A DNA stretch of 64,000 bases from the NCBI RefSeq assembly GCF_047238125.1, contig NZ_JBDFMH010000001.1:992001-1056000 (forward strand), in the 5' to 3' direction. The DNA comes from JBDFMH01 sp047238125. GTDB taxonomy: Bacteria > Pseudomonadota > Alphaproteobacteria > Sphingomonadales > Sphingomonadaceae. Position 1 is the stretch's first letter; each line of letters opens with the position of its first letter. This document shows positions 34,661-44,103 of this stretch, piece after piece. The position numbers and the translations under genes were made by a program. A model generated the notes under the pieces. That model was not told the origin of the DNA and made no database searches. It saw only the letters and a program-made list of their open reading frames with translations.

Positions 34661-35187
34661 CGGACGGTCTGTGCGGCGGCAGACATCGGCTGCACCTGCG
34701 GGTTGAGTTTGCGCAGGTTGACCAGATAGCTGCGTGGCTTCTTCATCAGCTTCGGATCGTCGACCACGGTCAGCCCGATCGCGCGCGCGATATCGCCGAC
34801 GAAGAACACGCAGTTGCGCGTGTTCAGCTCATAGGATTTGCCCGGCAGCGCCCGCCATTTCTCGATCGTGGCGAGCACCGCGCGATACTGATGGTCGGTC
34901 AGCACCAGGCTGAACTGCGGATCGGACGATGCCATGTAGCCCGGCTTCACATATTCGACATGGCCATAGACCGGCCCCATCAGGATCGCCGGGCTCACCG
35001 TCTTCGCGGTGAAGCCGTAGGTGTAGTCGACCGGCGTCGCCGGATCCGCATCGGTCGCGCCGCTCGTCGCCACGAAGGCGTGCGGAAAATTGGTGCCGAA
35101 TTCCTTCGAGTAGAAGGTGATCGTGACCGCCGCTGAAGCCGGCGTGGCGAGGATCAGCAGCAGCGGAAGAGCGAGGCGAGACAGCAT
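34657..35187 (-). CDS. Secreted protein resembling permuted NlpC/P60-type hydrolases
   Basis: 176-residue protein with a clear signal peptide (MLSRLALPLLLILATPASA). The mature part has a histidine in NFPHAFVATSG near residue 36 and, later, the segment YELNTRNCVFFVGDIARAIGL near residues 120-140. A histidine before an 'N-C-x-x-F-V' cysteine motif is the order seen in circularly permuted NlpC/P60 (YiiX/LRAT-like) proteins, so a periplasmic thiol hydrolase is possible. The family call is tentative. No operon partner; convergent with the hydroxylase gene. Confidence 0.65.
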   Translation of the reverse strand: MLSRLALPLLLILATPASAAVTITFYSKEFGTNFPHAFVATSGATDADPATPVDYTYGFTAKTVSPAILMGPVYGHVEYVKPGYMASSDPQFSLVLTDHQYRAVLATIEKWRALPGKSYELNTRNCVFFVGDIARAIGLTVVDDPKLMKKPRSYLVNLRKLNPQVQPMSAAAQTVR

Positions 35188-35306
35188 GGCAGCCTTTTAC
35201 CTTGCTGATCGCCGGCTGAAACCCGGAAAACCAGGGACGGCGTCCGAAGCAGTCAGTCGGCTTAGGCTCTTCTCCAGGTAAGCGAATTCGCGCTAGAGTT
35301 GCAGTC

Positions 35307-35591
35307 ATGACAATTGAGCATCTGCTTTTATACGGAGCGATCGCAGGCGTGGTGATCGGGCTTGCAGCCGGCCGCCACCGGATTGGGTGCTACGCCCTGT
35401 TGGTCGTGCCCGTGGCGATGATCATTTATATCGGTCAATGGCAAGCGGCCCACCCAGGAAATGTCCGTTCGACCAGCGCCCTGGACTTCATTTTCGGGCC
35501 GCTCTGGCCAAGCCTAGGAGCACTCGCGGGCTTCTACGCTGGAAGGTTGGTACGAGCTAAGCTTCGGCATCGCCGAGGGGATGACGAATAG
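35307..35591 (+). CDS. Small membrane protein, unknown
   Basis: 94 residues with two or three hydrophobic segments: LLLYGAIAGVVIGLAAG (about 6-22), CYALLVVPVAMIIYIGQW (about 28-45), and a third around residues 62-78. The tail is basic (RAKLRHRRGDDE). Ribosome binding site is weak and codon use is less GC-biased than the neighbours. No recognised family. It lies between a secreted protein gene and the convergent recG. Confidence 0.55.
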   Translation: MTIEHLLLYGAIAGVVIGLAAGRHRIGCYALLVVPVAMIIYIGQWQAAHPGNVRSTSALDFIFGPLWPSLGALAGFYAGRLVRAKLRHRRGDDE

Positions 35592-35612
35592 AAGCCAGTT
35601 CCAAGCCAAAAG

Positions 35613-37673
35613 CTATCCGGACCGCAGCCGCGCCACCCCCGCATCCCGCTCGAACAGATAGAGCGCGGTCCGCGCCGCCTCCCCGCGCGGGCCGTCGAGC
35701 CCGCCTTCATGCTCGACCAGCAGCCGCGCGTCGTCGGTCGCGGTCTCGATCAGCGCGGCCACCTGTTCGGGCGCGGCCAGGCGGAACGCGGCCTCGCCCG
35801 ATTGGCGCGTGCCCAGCATCTCGCCCGCGCCGCGCAGCCGCAGATCCTCCTCGGCGATGCGGAAGCCGTCGTTGGTGTCGCGCATTAGCGCCAGCCGCGC
35901 GCGCGCCGTCTCGCTCAGGCTGGCGCCGCGCAACAGCAGGCACACTGATCGCCCGCCGCCCCGCCCGACCCGGCCGCGCAGCTGGTGGAGCTGGGCGAGG
36001 CCGAACCGGTCGGCATGTTCGATCACGATCAGCGTGGCCGAGGGCACATCGACGCCGACCTCGATCACTGTCGTCGCCACCAGCACCGCCGCCTGCCCGC
36101 GCTGGAAGCGGTCCATCGCAGCGTCTTTCTCCGCCGGCTTCATCCGACCATGAACCAGCGCCACCTTGTCGCCGAACCGCAGCGCAAGCGCCGCCGCCCG
36201 CGTCTCGGCCGCGGCCAGATCACTCGCCTCGCTTTCCTCGACCAGTGGGCACACCCAATAGGCCTGGCCGCCGCTCGCGATATGGCGGCCGAGCCCTTCG
36301 ACGACCTCGTCCAGCCGCTCCTCGCTCACCACCCGCGTCTCGATCGGCTGACGTCCCGGCGGCATCTCGTCCAGCCGGCTGACGTCCATCTCACCATAGT
36401 GGCTCAGCGCCAGGGTGCGCGGGATAGGCGTCGCCGTCATCACCAGCAGGTGCGGCGGCCGTTCCGCCTTGGCCTGCAGCAGCAGCCGCTGCGCCACGCC
36501 GAACCGGTGCTGCTCGTCTACCACCGCCAGGCCGAGCCGCCGATAGGTCACCGCCTCCTGGAAGATGGCGTGCGTGCCGACCAGGATGTCGATCGATCCA
36601 TCAGCCAACCCCATCAGCGTCGATTCGCGCGCCCGGCCCTTGTCCCGCCCGGTCAGGATCGCAACTGTCAGCGGCAGGCCGGCCAGCATTCGGGATAGCG
36701 ACTCGTAATGCTGCCGCGCCAAAATCTCGGTCGGCGCCAACAGCGCGCCCTGCGCCCCCGCCTCCACCGCCGCCAGCAGCGCCATCGTGGCGACCAGCGT
36801 CTTGCCTGATCCGACATCGCCTTGCAGCAGCCGCAGCATGGGCCGGCCCTGCGCGATATCGCCCTCGATCTCGGCAATCGCGCGCGCCTGCGCACCCGTC
36901 GGCGCATACGGCAGCTTCAGCGCGGACCGCAGCCGCCCATCGCCCTGCAATGGCGTGCCCCGTCGGCTGCGCTGCGATTGGCGGACCAGCATCAGCGCCA
37001 GCTGGTTGGCGAAGATCTCGTCATAGCCGAGCCGCTCGCGCGCCTTGCCATCGGCGGGATCGGCATGGATCCGCGCCAACGCCGCACGCCAGCCCGGCCA
37101 CTCCTGCTTCTCCTTCAGGGAAGGCTCGATCCATTCGGCCAGCTCGGGCGCGCGTGCCACCGCCTGCGCGATCATCTGGCCCAGCCGCTTGTTCGTGAGA
37201 CCTTCCGACAGCGGATAGACCGGCTCGCGCGCGGGCAGCGCGTTCGCCTCCTCGGGGGTCATCACGTCCGGATGCACCATCTGCAGCCAGACATCATACT
37301 GCTCTAGCTTGCCGGATATCGCGCGCGGCTCGCCCAGCGGCAGCAGCTTCTTGGCATAGCCCGACGAGGTGCCGAAGAAGACGAGGCTGACCGCCTGCCC
37401 TCCGCGATCGACCGCCACCACGCGCGATGGGCTGCGCGGGCCGCCACCCATCCGATACTCGGTCGGCGTCACCACCGTCGTCACGATCGACCCCACGTCG
37501 CGTTCGTGCAGATCGTCCACCGCCCGCCGGTCGATCCAGCCGGTCGGCAGGTGGAACAGCAGATCGATGACCCGCGCCAGGCCAAGCCGACCCAGCGGCT
37601 TTGCGAGCCCCGGCCCGACGCCCTTCAGCGCCTGCACTTCGGCGAACAGCGGATTGAGAATATCGGGGCGCAT
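35613..37673 (-). CDS. recG: ATP-dependent DNA helicase RecG
   Basis: Branch-migrating helicase for stalled forks and recombination intermediates. 686 residues. The N-terminal wedge/OB domain (residues 1-230) contains LKGVGPGLAKPLGRLGL and FHLPTGWIDRR. Helicase domains follow: Walker A GDVGSGKTLVA, DEQH box VVDEQHRFGV, MTATPIPRT, IEVGVDVP and QLRGRVGRGG. The start at 37673 was chosen because RecG begins with this short lead. Divergent from sdhE (74 nt). Confidence 0.97.
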   Translation of the reverse strand: MRPDILNPLFAEVQALKGVGPGLAKPLGRLGLARVIDLLFHLPTGWIDRRAVDDLHERDVGSIVTTVVTPTEYRMGGGPRSPSRVVAVDRGGQAVSLVFFGTSSGYAKKLLPLGEPRAISGKLEQYDVWLQMVHPDVMTPEEANALPAREPVYPLSEGLTNKRLGQMIAQAVARAPELAEWIEPSLKEKQEWPGWRAALARIHADPADGKARERLGYDEIFANQLALMLVRQSQRSRRGTPLQGDGRLRSALKLPYAPTGAQARAIAEIEGDIAQGRPMLRLLQGDVGSGKTLVATMALLAAVEAGAQGALLAPTEILARQHYESLSRMLAGLPLTVAILTGRDKGRARESTLMGLADGSIDILVGTHAIFQEAVTYRRLGLAVVDEQHRFGVAQRLLLQAKAERPPHLLVMTATPIPRTLALSHYGEMDVSRLDEMPPGRQPIETRVVSEERLDEVVEGLGRHIASGGQAYWVCPLVEESEASDLAAAETRAAALALRFGDKVALVHGRMKPAEKDAAMDRFQRGQAAVLVATTVIEVGVDVPSATLIVIEHADRFGLAQLHQLRGRVGRGGGRSVCLLLRGASLSETARARLALMRDTNDGFRIAEEDLRLRGAGEMLGTRQSGEAAFRLAAPEQVAALIETATDDARLLVEHEGGLDGPRGEAARTALYLFERDAGVARLRSG

Positions 37674-37747
37674 GACTAGATGCCTCGCATAGTCCCAGCC
37701 GACGGGCCGCGCCAAGGCCCGCCGGCCGATCGGCATTGGAACCCCGC

Positions 37748-38014
37748 GTGACCCCCGACGACCGCCTCAAACGCCTCCGCTTCCGCGCCTGGCACCGCGG
37801 CACCAAGGAAGCCGATCTGTTGATCGGCGGATTCTTCGATCTCGCCCATGCGGGCTGGACGGCGGCGGAGGTCGACTGGTTCGAAGCGCTGCTGAACGAG
37901 GAGGATGTCGAGATCATGGGATGGGCGATCGGCACGATCGCGGTTCCGGATCGTTGGCGCGGGCCGATGATGGAGCGAATGCAGGTGCTGGATTATATCC
38001 CGGTGAGCCGTTGA
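37748..38014 (+). CDS. sdhE: Succinate dehydrogenase assembly factor SdhE
   Basis: Promotes covalent attachment of FAD to the succinate dehydrogenase flavoprotein. 88 residues from GTG at 37748 (MTPDDRLKRLRFRAWHRG); a TTG four codons earlier is possible. The flavinylation motif RGxxE is present in HRGTKEAD. WFEALLNEEDVEIMGWAIG follows, as in the DUF339/Sdh5 family. It overlaps the mfd start by 4 nt, so the two are translationally linked. The recG-sdhE-mfd neighbourhood is conserved in related alphaproteobacteria, as I recall. Confidence 0.93.
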   Translation: MTPDDRLKRLRFRAWHRGTKEADLLIGGFFDLAHAGWTAAEVDWFEALLNEEDVEIMGWAIGTIAVPDRWRGPMMERMQVLDYIPVSR

Positions 38015-41000
38015 TCGATCTTCAACGCATCCTGAAGGCCGATGCCCCCGTCACGCTGGCGGGCGCGCCGGGCGGCTTCCTGCCGTGGCTGATGGCCGAT
38101 CTTGCGCGCGCCGCTGCGGCCAAGGGTGCGCGCCGGGCGGTGTTCGTGGCGCCCGACGAACAGGGCATGCGCGGCGTGGCCGATGCCGCGCGCTGGTTCG
38201 CGCCCGAGCTCGATGTGCTGAGCTTCCCGGCGTGGGACTGCCTGCCCTATGATCGCGCCTCACCCTCGCTGCGCGCCATGTCCGAGCGGATGGCGGCGCT
38301 GCATGCGCTGCAGGCGCAGCCGAAGGGGCCGCAGCTGCTCGTCACCACGGTCAACGCCGCGACCCAGCGGACGCTGACGCCGTTCCGTGTCCGCCAGCTG
38401 GTCGCGCGGCTCGCGCCCGGCGAACGGATCGATCGCGATGCGCTTGCCGCGCTGCTGCAGGCGAATGGCTATGTCCGCTCCGATACGGTGGCCGATGCCG
38501 GCGAATATGCGGTGCGCGGCGGTCTCGTCGATCTGATGCCCTCGGGGGCGGAGCATGCGCTGCGGCTCGACTTTTTCGGCGACGAGATCGAAAGCGTCCG
38601 GCAGTTCGATCCGGTCGACCAGCGCACGATCGGCCGGGTCGACGGCTTCACGCTGCTGCCCGCGTCCGAAGCCCTGCTTGACGAGGAATCGGTCAAGCGC
38701 TTCCGCGGCCGCTATCGCGAGACGTTCGGCGCCAGCGCGACCGGCGATCCGCTCTATCAGGCCGTGTCCGAAGGCCGCCGCCTCGCCGGAATGGAACATT
38801 GGCTGCCCTTGTTCGAAGAGCGGCTGGCGACGCTGTTCGATCATTTGAGCGACGACGACGTGATCGTGCGCGATACCGGCGACGCCGCTGCAGCCGAGCA
38901 GCGTTTCGAAGCGATAGCCGATTATCACGCCAATCGCATCCGCGCCCAGACTGCCGAGCCGGGCAGCTATCGCCCGCTGAAGCCCGGCACGCTCTACATG
39001 GAGGCGACGGAGTGGGCTGCTGTCGTGGCCGATCGCCCGATCCACCTCGCCACCCCGTTCCACGAACCCGACTCCCCCTCCGTGATCGATCTGGGTGTGG
39101 ACGGCCCGCGCGATTTCACGCCCGAACGCGCGCAGGGCGGCAACGTCTACACCGCGCTCGTCGACCACGTGGCCGCAATGCGCAAGGCGGGTCGCAGGGT
39201 CGTGCTCGCCAGCTATTCGACCGGTTCGCGAGAGCGGTTCGCGGGGCTGCTGCACGACGAGGGGCTGGATCGCACGATCAAGGCGGACAGCTGGCAGGAA
39301 GCGCTGGGTGCCGCCGCCGGCGGGGCGGCCGCGCTGATCGTCGTGCCGCTCGACCATGGCTTCACCACGCCCGATGTCGCGCTGCTGACCGAGCAGGACA
39401 TGCTGGGCGATCGGCTCGTCCGCCGCGCCAAGCGCAAGAAGTCCGCCGATGCCTTCCTGGCCGAACTCGCCACGCTCACCCCCGGCGATCTGGTCGTCCA
39501 TGCCGATCATGGCATCGGCCGCTATGAAGGGCTGACCTCGATCCCGGTCGGCCAGAGCCCGCACGATTGCGTGGCGCTGAGCTATGCGGGCGGCGACAAG
39601 CTGTACGTGCCGGTCGAGAATATCGACGTGCTGTCGCGCTACGGGGCCGAGGAAGGCGCGAGCCTGGACCGGCTGGGCGGCGTCGCTTGGCAGCAGCGCA
39701 AGGCGCGGATGAAGGAGCGGATCCGCGAGATCGCGGGCGAGCTTATCGCCACCGCCGCCGCGCGCGCGCTGCGCCCGGCCGAGGTGATGGAGCCCGATCC
39801 CGGTGCCTTCCCGGCCTTCGTCGATCGTTTCCCCTACACCGAGACTGAAGATCAGGAACGCGCGATCGGCGACGTGATCGAGGATCTGTCCGCCGGACGG
39901 CCGATGGACCGGCTGGTCTGCGGCGATGTCGGTTTCGGCAAGACCGAGGTCGCGCTGCGCGCCGCGTTCGTGGCGGCGATGGCGGGGCAGCAGGTGGCGA
40001 TCGTCTGCCCGACTACGCTTCTCGCGCGTCAGCATTACACCAACTTCGTCGATCGCTTTCACGGCTTCCCGCTGAACATCGGCCGCCTGTCGCGGCTGGT
40101 GCCCGCGGCCGAAGCGAAGAAGGTGAAGGAGGGCATTGCCGACGGGTCGATCGACATCGTCGTCGGCACCCACGCACTGCTGGCCAAGGGGCTCGAATTC
40201 AAGCGGCTCGGGCTGGTCATCGTCGACGAGGAACAGCGTTTCGGCGTCACCCACAAGGAACGGCTGAAGGCGCTGAAGACCGACGTCCACCAGCTGACGC
40301 TGACTGCGACGCCCATCCCGCGCACGCTGCAGATGGCGATGTCGGGCCTGCGCGAACTCTCGGTCATCCAGACCCCGCCGGTCGATCGACTGGCGGTGCG
40401 AACCTATGTGATGCCGTGGGATCCGGTCATGATCCGCGAGGCGTTGCTGCGCGAACATTATCGCGGCGGGCAGAGCTTCTTCATCACGCCGCGCATCGCC
40501 GATCTGCCCGACATCGAGGAATTCCTGCGCAAGGAAGTGCCGGAAGTCCGCTACGTCGTCGCGCACGGCCAGATGGCAGCAGGCGAAGTGGAAGAGCGGA
40601 TGAGCGCCTTCTACGATCGCAAGTTCGAAGTGCTCGTCTCGACCAGCATCATCGAGAGCGGCATCGATATCCCGACCGCCAACACGATGATCGTGCACCG
40701 TGCGGACCGGTTCGGCCTGGCGCAGCTCTATCAGATCCGAGGGCGTGTCGGCCGCGCCAAGACCCGTGCCTATGCCTATCTCACCACGCCCGCCAGCCGG
40801 CTGGTCACCGAGACCGCGGAGAAGCGGCTCCACATCCTGTCCAACCTCGATTCGCTGGGCGCGGGCTTCCAGCTTGCCAGCCATGATCTCGACATTCGCG
40901 GTGCCGGAAATCTGCTGGGAGACGAGCAGTCGGGCCACATCAAGGAAGTTGGGTTCGAGCTCTACCAGTCGATGCTGGAGGACGCGATCAACGAGGCGAA

Positions 41001-41487
41001 GCTGGGCGGCACAGCCAGCTTCGAGGCGCGCGATCGCGAATTCTCGCCCCAGATCACGATCGATGCGCCGATCCTGATCCCCGACACCTATGTTCCCGAT
41101 CTCGATCTGCGCATGGGCCTCTATCGCCGGATGAACGAACTCGAGGACAAGCAGGCGATCGAGGCGTTCGCGGCCGAGCTGATCGATCGCTTCGGGCCGC
41201 TGCCCGATGCCACGCAGAATCTGCTCAGCGTGATCGAGACGAAGCTCAATTGCCGCAAGGCCTGCATCGCCAAGCTCGATGCGGGCGCCAAGGGTGCGCT
41301 GGTCACCTTCCGCGACGACAGTTTCCCAAACCTGCCCGGCCTGATCGCCTACGTCGAACGGCTGAAGGGCACCGCCAAGCTGCGGCCGGACAGCAAGCTG
41401 GTGATCCAGCGCGCCTGGCCAGATGCCAAGGCCCGCCTGCACGGTGCGCTGCAGCTGTCGAAGGGGCTGGCGAAGATCGTGGGGTAA
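38011..41487 (+). CDS. mfd: Transcription-repair coupling factor Mfd
   Basis: 1158-residue translocase that removes RNA polymerase stalled at lesions and recruits UvrA. Parts in order: the UvrB-like N-terminal region with YDRASPSLRAMSERMAAL; the RNA-polymerase-interacting domain near residues 480-550 (DLVVHADHGIGRYEGL, ENIDVLSRYG); RecG-like motor domains with GDVGFGKTEVALRA, VDEEQRFGV, LTATPIPRT and QIRGRVGRA; and the C-terminal TRCF domain. Start is TTG at 38011, giving a TTGA overlap with the sdhE stop. A strong hairpin follows the stop. Confidence 0.96.
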   Translation: MIDLQRILKADAPVTLAGAPGGFLPWLMADLARAAAAKGARRAVFVAPDEQGMRGVADAARWFAPELDVLSFPAWDCLPYDRASPSLRAMSERMAALHALQAQPKGPQLLVTTVNAATQRTLTPFRVRQLVARLAPGERIDRDALAALLQANGYVRSDTVADAGEYAVRGGLVDLMPSGAEHALRLDFFGDEIESVRQFDPVDQRTIGRVDGFTLLPASEALLDEESVKRFRGRYRETFGASATGDPLYQAVSEGRRLAGMEHWLPLFEERLATLFDHLSDDDVIVRDTGDAAAAEQRFEAIADYHANRIRAQTAEPGSYRPLKPGTLYMEATEWAAVVADRPIHLATPFHEPDSPSVIDLGVDGPRDFTPERAQGGNVYTALVDHVAAMRKAGRRVVLASYSTGSRERFAGLLHDEGLDRTIKADSWQEALGAAAGGAAALIVVPLDHGFTTPDVALLTEQDMLGDRLVRRAKRKKSADAFLAELATLTPGDLVVHADHGIGRYEGLTSIPVGQSPHDCVALSYAGGDKLYVPVENIDVLSRYGAEEGASLDRLGGVAWQQRKARMKERIREIAGELIATAAARALRPAEVMEPDPGAFPAFVDRFPYTETEDQERAIGDVIEDLSAGRPMDRLVCGDVGFGKTEVALRAAFVAAMAGQQVAIVCPTTLLARQHYTNFVDRFHGFPLNIGRLSRLVPAAEAKKVKEGIADGSIDIVVGTHALLAKGLEFKRLGLVIVDEEQRFGVTHKERLKALKTDVHQLTLTATPIPRTLQMAMSGLRELSVIQTPPVDRLAVRTYVMPWDPVMIREALLREHYRGGQSFFITPRIADLPDIEEFLRKEVPEVRYVVAHGQMAAGEVEERMSAFYDRKFEVLVSTSIIESGIDIPTANTMIVHRADRFGLAQLYQIRGRVGRAKTRAYAYLTTPASRLVTETAEKRLHILSNLDSLGAGFQLASHDLDIRGAGNLLGDEQSGHIKEVGFELYQSMLEDAINEAKLGGTASFEARDREFSPQITIDAPILIPDTYVPDLDLRMGLYRRMNELEDKQAIEAFAAELIDRFGPLPDATQNLLSVIETKLNCRKACIAKLDAGAKGALVTFRDDSFPNLPGLIAYVERLKGTAKLRPDSKLVIQRAWPDAKARLHGALQLSKGLAKIVG

Positions 41488-41509
41488 TCCTCCCCGGCAC
41501 GGGGAGGAT
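41487..41509. terminator. Bidirectional hairpin between convergent genes
   Basis: Perfect 9-bp stem ATCCTCCCC/GGGGAGGAT with a 5-nt GGCAC loop, placed exactly between the mfd stop and the stop of the gene on the opposite strand. There is no strong T-run, but position and stem strength suggest a shared terminator. A short dispersed palindrome is an alternative reading. Confidence 0.5.
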
Positions 41510-41931
41510 CAGAAGGTCCGCGCCTGCTCCTCGGCGCTCTCGACCGCCACCTCGAGCTGCTTCTCCTCCACCGCCTCGGCATGCGTGCGGTTCATCTCGA
41601 ACCCGCCCGACAGGCCGGCCAGCGACCAGAAGCCGGTCACTCGTGTGCCATCGGTGGAGATCGTGCCCGCATAGTCCACCCCATGCGCGGCATCGCTTTC
41701 GCCGTCGTACAGCTTGGTGAAGCGCACATCCTCGCCGTCGCGGCTGCCCCGCAGCACGGCATTCAGATGCATCGTCGTATCCCCGACCGTGTTCGGTTCG
41801 CTGGTCGTGCCCGAGATCATCCCGAACAATTCCTCGATCGAAGCGATGAAGCTTACGTCCGGTTCGCCGCCCCCGAGATAGGAGAAGCGGCCGAACCAGG
41901 CTCCGGTCATGTTACGGCGCTCCTCGCTCAT
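41509..41931 (-). CDS. Conserved-looking hypothetical protein
   Basis: 140-residue soluble protein beginning MSEERRNMTGAWFGRFSYLG; an internal Met at residue 8 (MTGAWFGRF) could be the start. Beta-rich pattern with YLGGGEPDVSFIASIEELFG, GTTSEPNTVGD and DYAGTISTDGTRVTGFW, then a Glu-rich helical tail. The tail ends at a hairpin shared with mfd. No family or motif recognised. It follows the EAL-domain gene by 13 nt on the same strand, so the two are probably cotranscribed. Confidence 0.65.
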   Translation of the reverse strand: MSEERRNMTGAWFGRFSYLGGGEPDVSFIASIEELFGMISGTTSEPNTVGDTTMHLNAVLRGSRDGEDVRFTKLYDGESDAAHGVDYAGTISTDGTRVTGFWSLAGLSGGFEMNRTHAEAVEEKQLEVAVESAEEQARTF

Positions 41932-41944
41932 GCTCTGGTCTCGC

Positions 41945-44023
41945 TCACCCCTTCGCTTCCCGCGCCAACAGCCGGACCAGCGCGGCAGGCTTCAGCGGCG
42001 GCGCGCAAAGGAAACCCTGATAATAGTTGCAGCCCTCGGCCGCCAGCAACTCGCGTTGATCTTCGGTCTCGACGCCCTCGGCCACGACGGCAAGGCCGAG
42101 CGAGCGCGCCATTTCGATCACGCCGCGCACCACGACCCGGTCTCGCTGGCTACCCGCGATATCCTGAGCCAGGCGCTTGTCGATCTTGAGATAGTCGAGG
42201 GGGAGCGACTTGAGATAGGCCAGGCTTGAATAGCCGGTGCCGAAATCGTCGATCGCAACGCGCAGCCCGCCGGCACGCAGGGTGGCCAGCAGGGTCGCAG
42301 CCTGGCCAAGATCCTCGATCAGCCCGCTCTCGGTGACTTCGACGGTCAGCCGCTCGCGCAGCAGGCCTGCCTCGTCCACCACGCGCAGCAGCTGATCGGC
42401 AAAGCCCGGCCGCGCGATATCAGCCGCAGTCACATTCACCGCGATCCTCAGCGCCGCCGCCCGCCCCTTCCATCCGGCTGCGATCGCAATCGCGCGACGC
42501 TGCACGTGGGAGGACAGCTGGACAAGGAAGTCGGACCGCTCGGCCGCCGCGAACAGGGTGGCGGCGCCCAGCTCGCCCAGCAGCGGATGGCGCCAGCGCG
42601 CCAGCGCTTCGACGCCCACGATACGGCCGCTGATGATATCGACCTGCGGCTGGAACAGGATCCCGATCTGGTCCCGCACGAGCGCGTGGCGCAGGTCGAC
42701 CTGCAGACGGCTGTCATGCGCGACCGAGCTGATCGAGCCCGGGTCGTCCATCCGGATCGGGGCGCCGTCGCCGGCCTTCACTTCCGCCAATGCTGCGCCG
42801 GCGCGCCGCAGCAATGTCGCAGCATCCTCGGCAGGACCGGCAGATTGCGCGAGCCCGATGCGCGCCGCCAGCGTCACCAGATGCTCGCCCGATACGAACG
42901 CGCGGCCGACCGCTTCCTCGATCCGCGCCGCGAGGAACATCGCCTCGTCCGGATTCACCGGCGCCGGCATGCCGATCAGATATTCGGCGCCCGCCATCCG
43001 CGCGACCATCCGGCGCCCGGGGCCGTCGGACACCAGCCGCTCGATCCGCCGCGCCACGCCCTGCAGCAGCGCATCGCCGGTCGACCGCCCATAGGCGGCG
43101 TTGACCATGTCATAGCGCGCGATTTCTAGCAGCATGGCGATGCAGCCCGTGGCTGGCCGTTCGGGGCCGTGCGCGATCTGCGCCTCGAGCCAGCGCAGTG
43201 CCGCGATGGAGTCGCCGAGCCCGGTCAGCGGATCGCGGCTCGGCAGCGGATCGCCGCGCATCCCCGCGGACAGCGTCTCGATCCGCCCGACCACGGTGCC
43301 GGCGCCTTCCTCCAGGTGCAGGTGATGCGCGATCCGCTCCGCGCCCGCGCCGTCATGCGCGAACGCGGTCGCCCGGCCGGTCGCCAGCAGCCGTCGCACC
43401 GCCTCGCGCGCCGCGCGCCGCCCGGCCGGATCGAGCCGACGCACCAATTGTCCCAGCCGTGCCTCGCCCGCTATTCCCAGCCGGGCGGCCAGCGCCGGGC
43501 TCAGCTGCACCGTACGGCGAACGGGATCGAGCCGCCAGGCTTCCGCCTCGGCCGCCATCAGGCTTGCACGATCGCCCGCGGCACGCGCGCCGCCCGCGAG
43601 CCGCTCCACCTGCCGCTGCGCCAGCCGCAGCGCACGGGGCAGCGCGCCGAGATCGGCATCGCCTGCGACGATCTGGCTGGCACCGCATTCGGCCAGTTCG
43701 TCGAACAGCGCGGGATCTTCGGCATCCGCGATCACGACCAACGCGCCACCGATCCCGTCTGCCACCGGCGCCAACGCCCGTGCAGCGGCGACCAGTTCGG
43801 CGGCATGGCCACGTCCGTCGATCAAGGCGATCGGCGCGCCGCTGGCCAGAAAGCGTCGATCGACCGCATCGGCGCGACGCGCGGCGATCGGCCGCCAGCC
43901 GGCTTCCGCAACCTCCGCCGCGATCGCCTCGCGATCGGCGAACGATAGCAGGAACAGTGCAGCATGGCCTGCCCGGGCCGCGGCAGGCGTCGATCCGGCG
44001 ACAGGCAGACTGGGTCGGTTCAT
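41945..44023 (-). CDS. EAL-domain cyclic-di-GMP phosphodiesterase with degenerate GGDEF domain
   Basis: 692 residues, no membrane segment. Residues 1-120 resemble a degenerate receiver-like domain. A GGDEF domain (about 270-420) begins RDPLTGLGDSIAALRWLE, but its active-site loop reads ARMAGAEYLIG instead of GG(D/E)EF, so it should not synthesise c-di-GMP. The EAL domain (about 435-685) is intact: VEALARWRHP, NVTAADI, VEVTESGLIED, AIDDFGTGYSSLAYL, LKIDKRLA, VAEGVETEDQ and YYQGFLCAPPL. It is therefore a likely c-di-GMP phosphodiesterase. Regulatory input unknown. Confidence 0.92.
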   Translation of the reverse strand: MNRPSLPVAGSTPAAARAGHAALFLLSFADREAIAAEVAEAGWRPIAARRADAVDRRFLASGAPIALIDGRGHAAELVAAARALAPVADGIGGALVVIADAEDPALFDELAECGASQIVAGDADLGALPRALRLAQRQVERLAGGARAAGDRASLMAAEAEAWRLDPVRRTVQLSPALAARLGIAGEARLGQLVRRLDPAGRRAAREAVRRLLATGRATAFAHDGAGAERIAHHLHLEEGAGTVVGRIETLSAGMRGDPLPSRDPLTGLGDSIAALRWLEAQIAHGPERPATGCIAMLLEIARYDMVNAAYGRSTGDALLQGVARRIERLVSDGPGRRMVARMAGAEYLIGMPAPVNPDEAMFLAARIEEAVGRAFVSGEHLVTLAARIGLAQSAGPAEDAATLLRRAGAALAEVKAGDGAPIRMDDPGSISSVAHDSRLQVDLRHALVRDQIGILFQPQVDIISGRIVGVEALARWRHPLLGELGAATLFAAAERSDFLVQLSSHVQRRAIAIAAGWKGRAAALRIAVNVTAADIARPGFADQLLRVVDEAGLLRERLTVEVTESGLIEDLGQAATLLATLRAGGLRVAIDDFGTGYSSLAYLKSLPLDYLKIDKRLAQDIAGSQRDRVVVRGVIEMARSLGLAVVAEGVETEDQRELLAAEGCNYYQGFLCAPPLKPAALVRLLAREAKG

Positions 44024-44103
44024 CGCCGCCGACCCTAGCCGCTTTGCGGCGCAGGTCGAGCCCCGCCCTTGCGGGCGACCGCCCCGCAGCCTAGCTGTGG
44101 CGC

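Noticed and set aside
38260..41442. Open frame of about 1060 codons opposite mfd
   Set aside because: A GC-rich antisense shadow of mfd; no motifs, His/Arg-rich, and no ribosome binding site.
44024..44103. Molybdenum cofactor riboswitch upstream of moaA
   Set aside because: Only 80 nt with short GC hairpins; too small and without the conserved riboswitch architecture.
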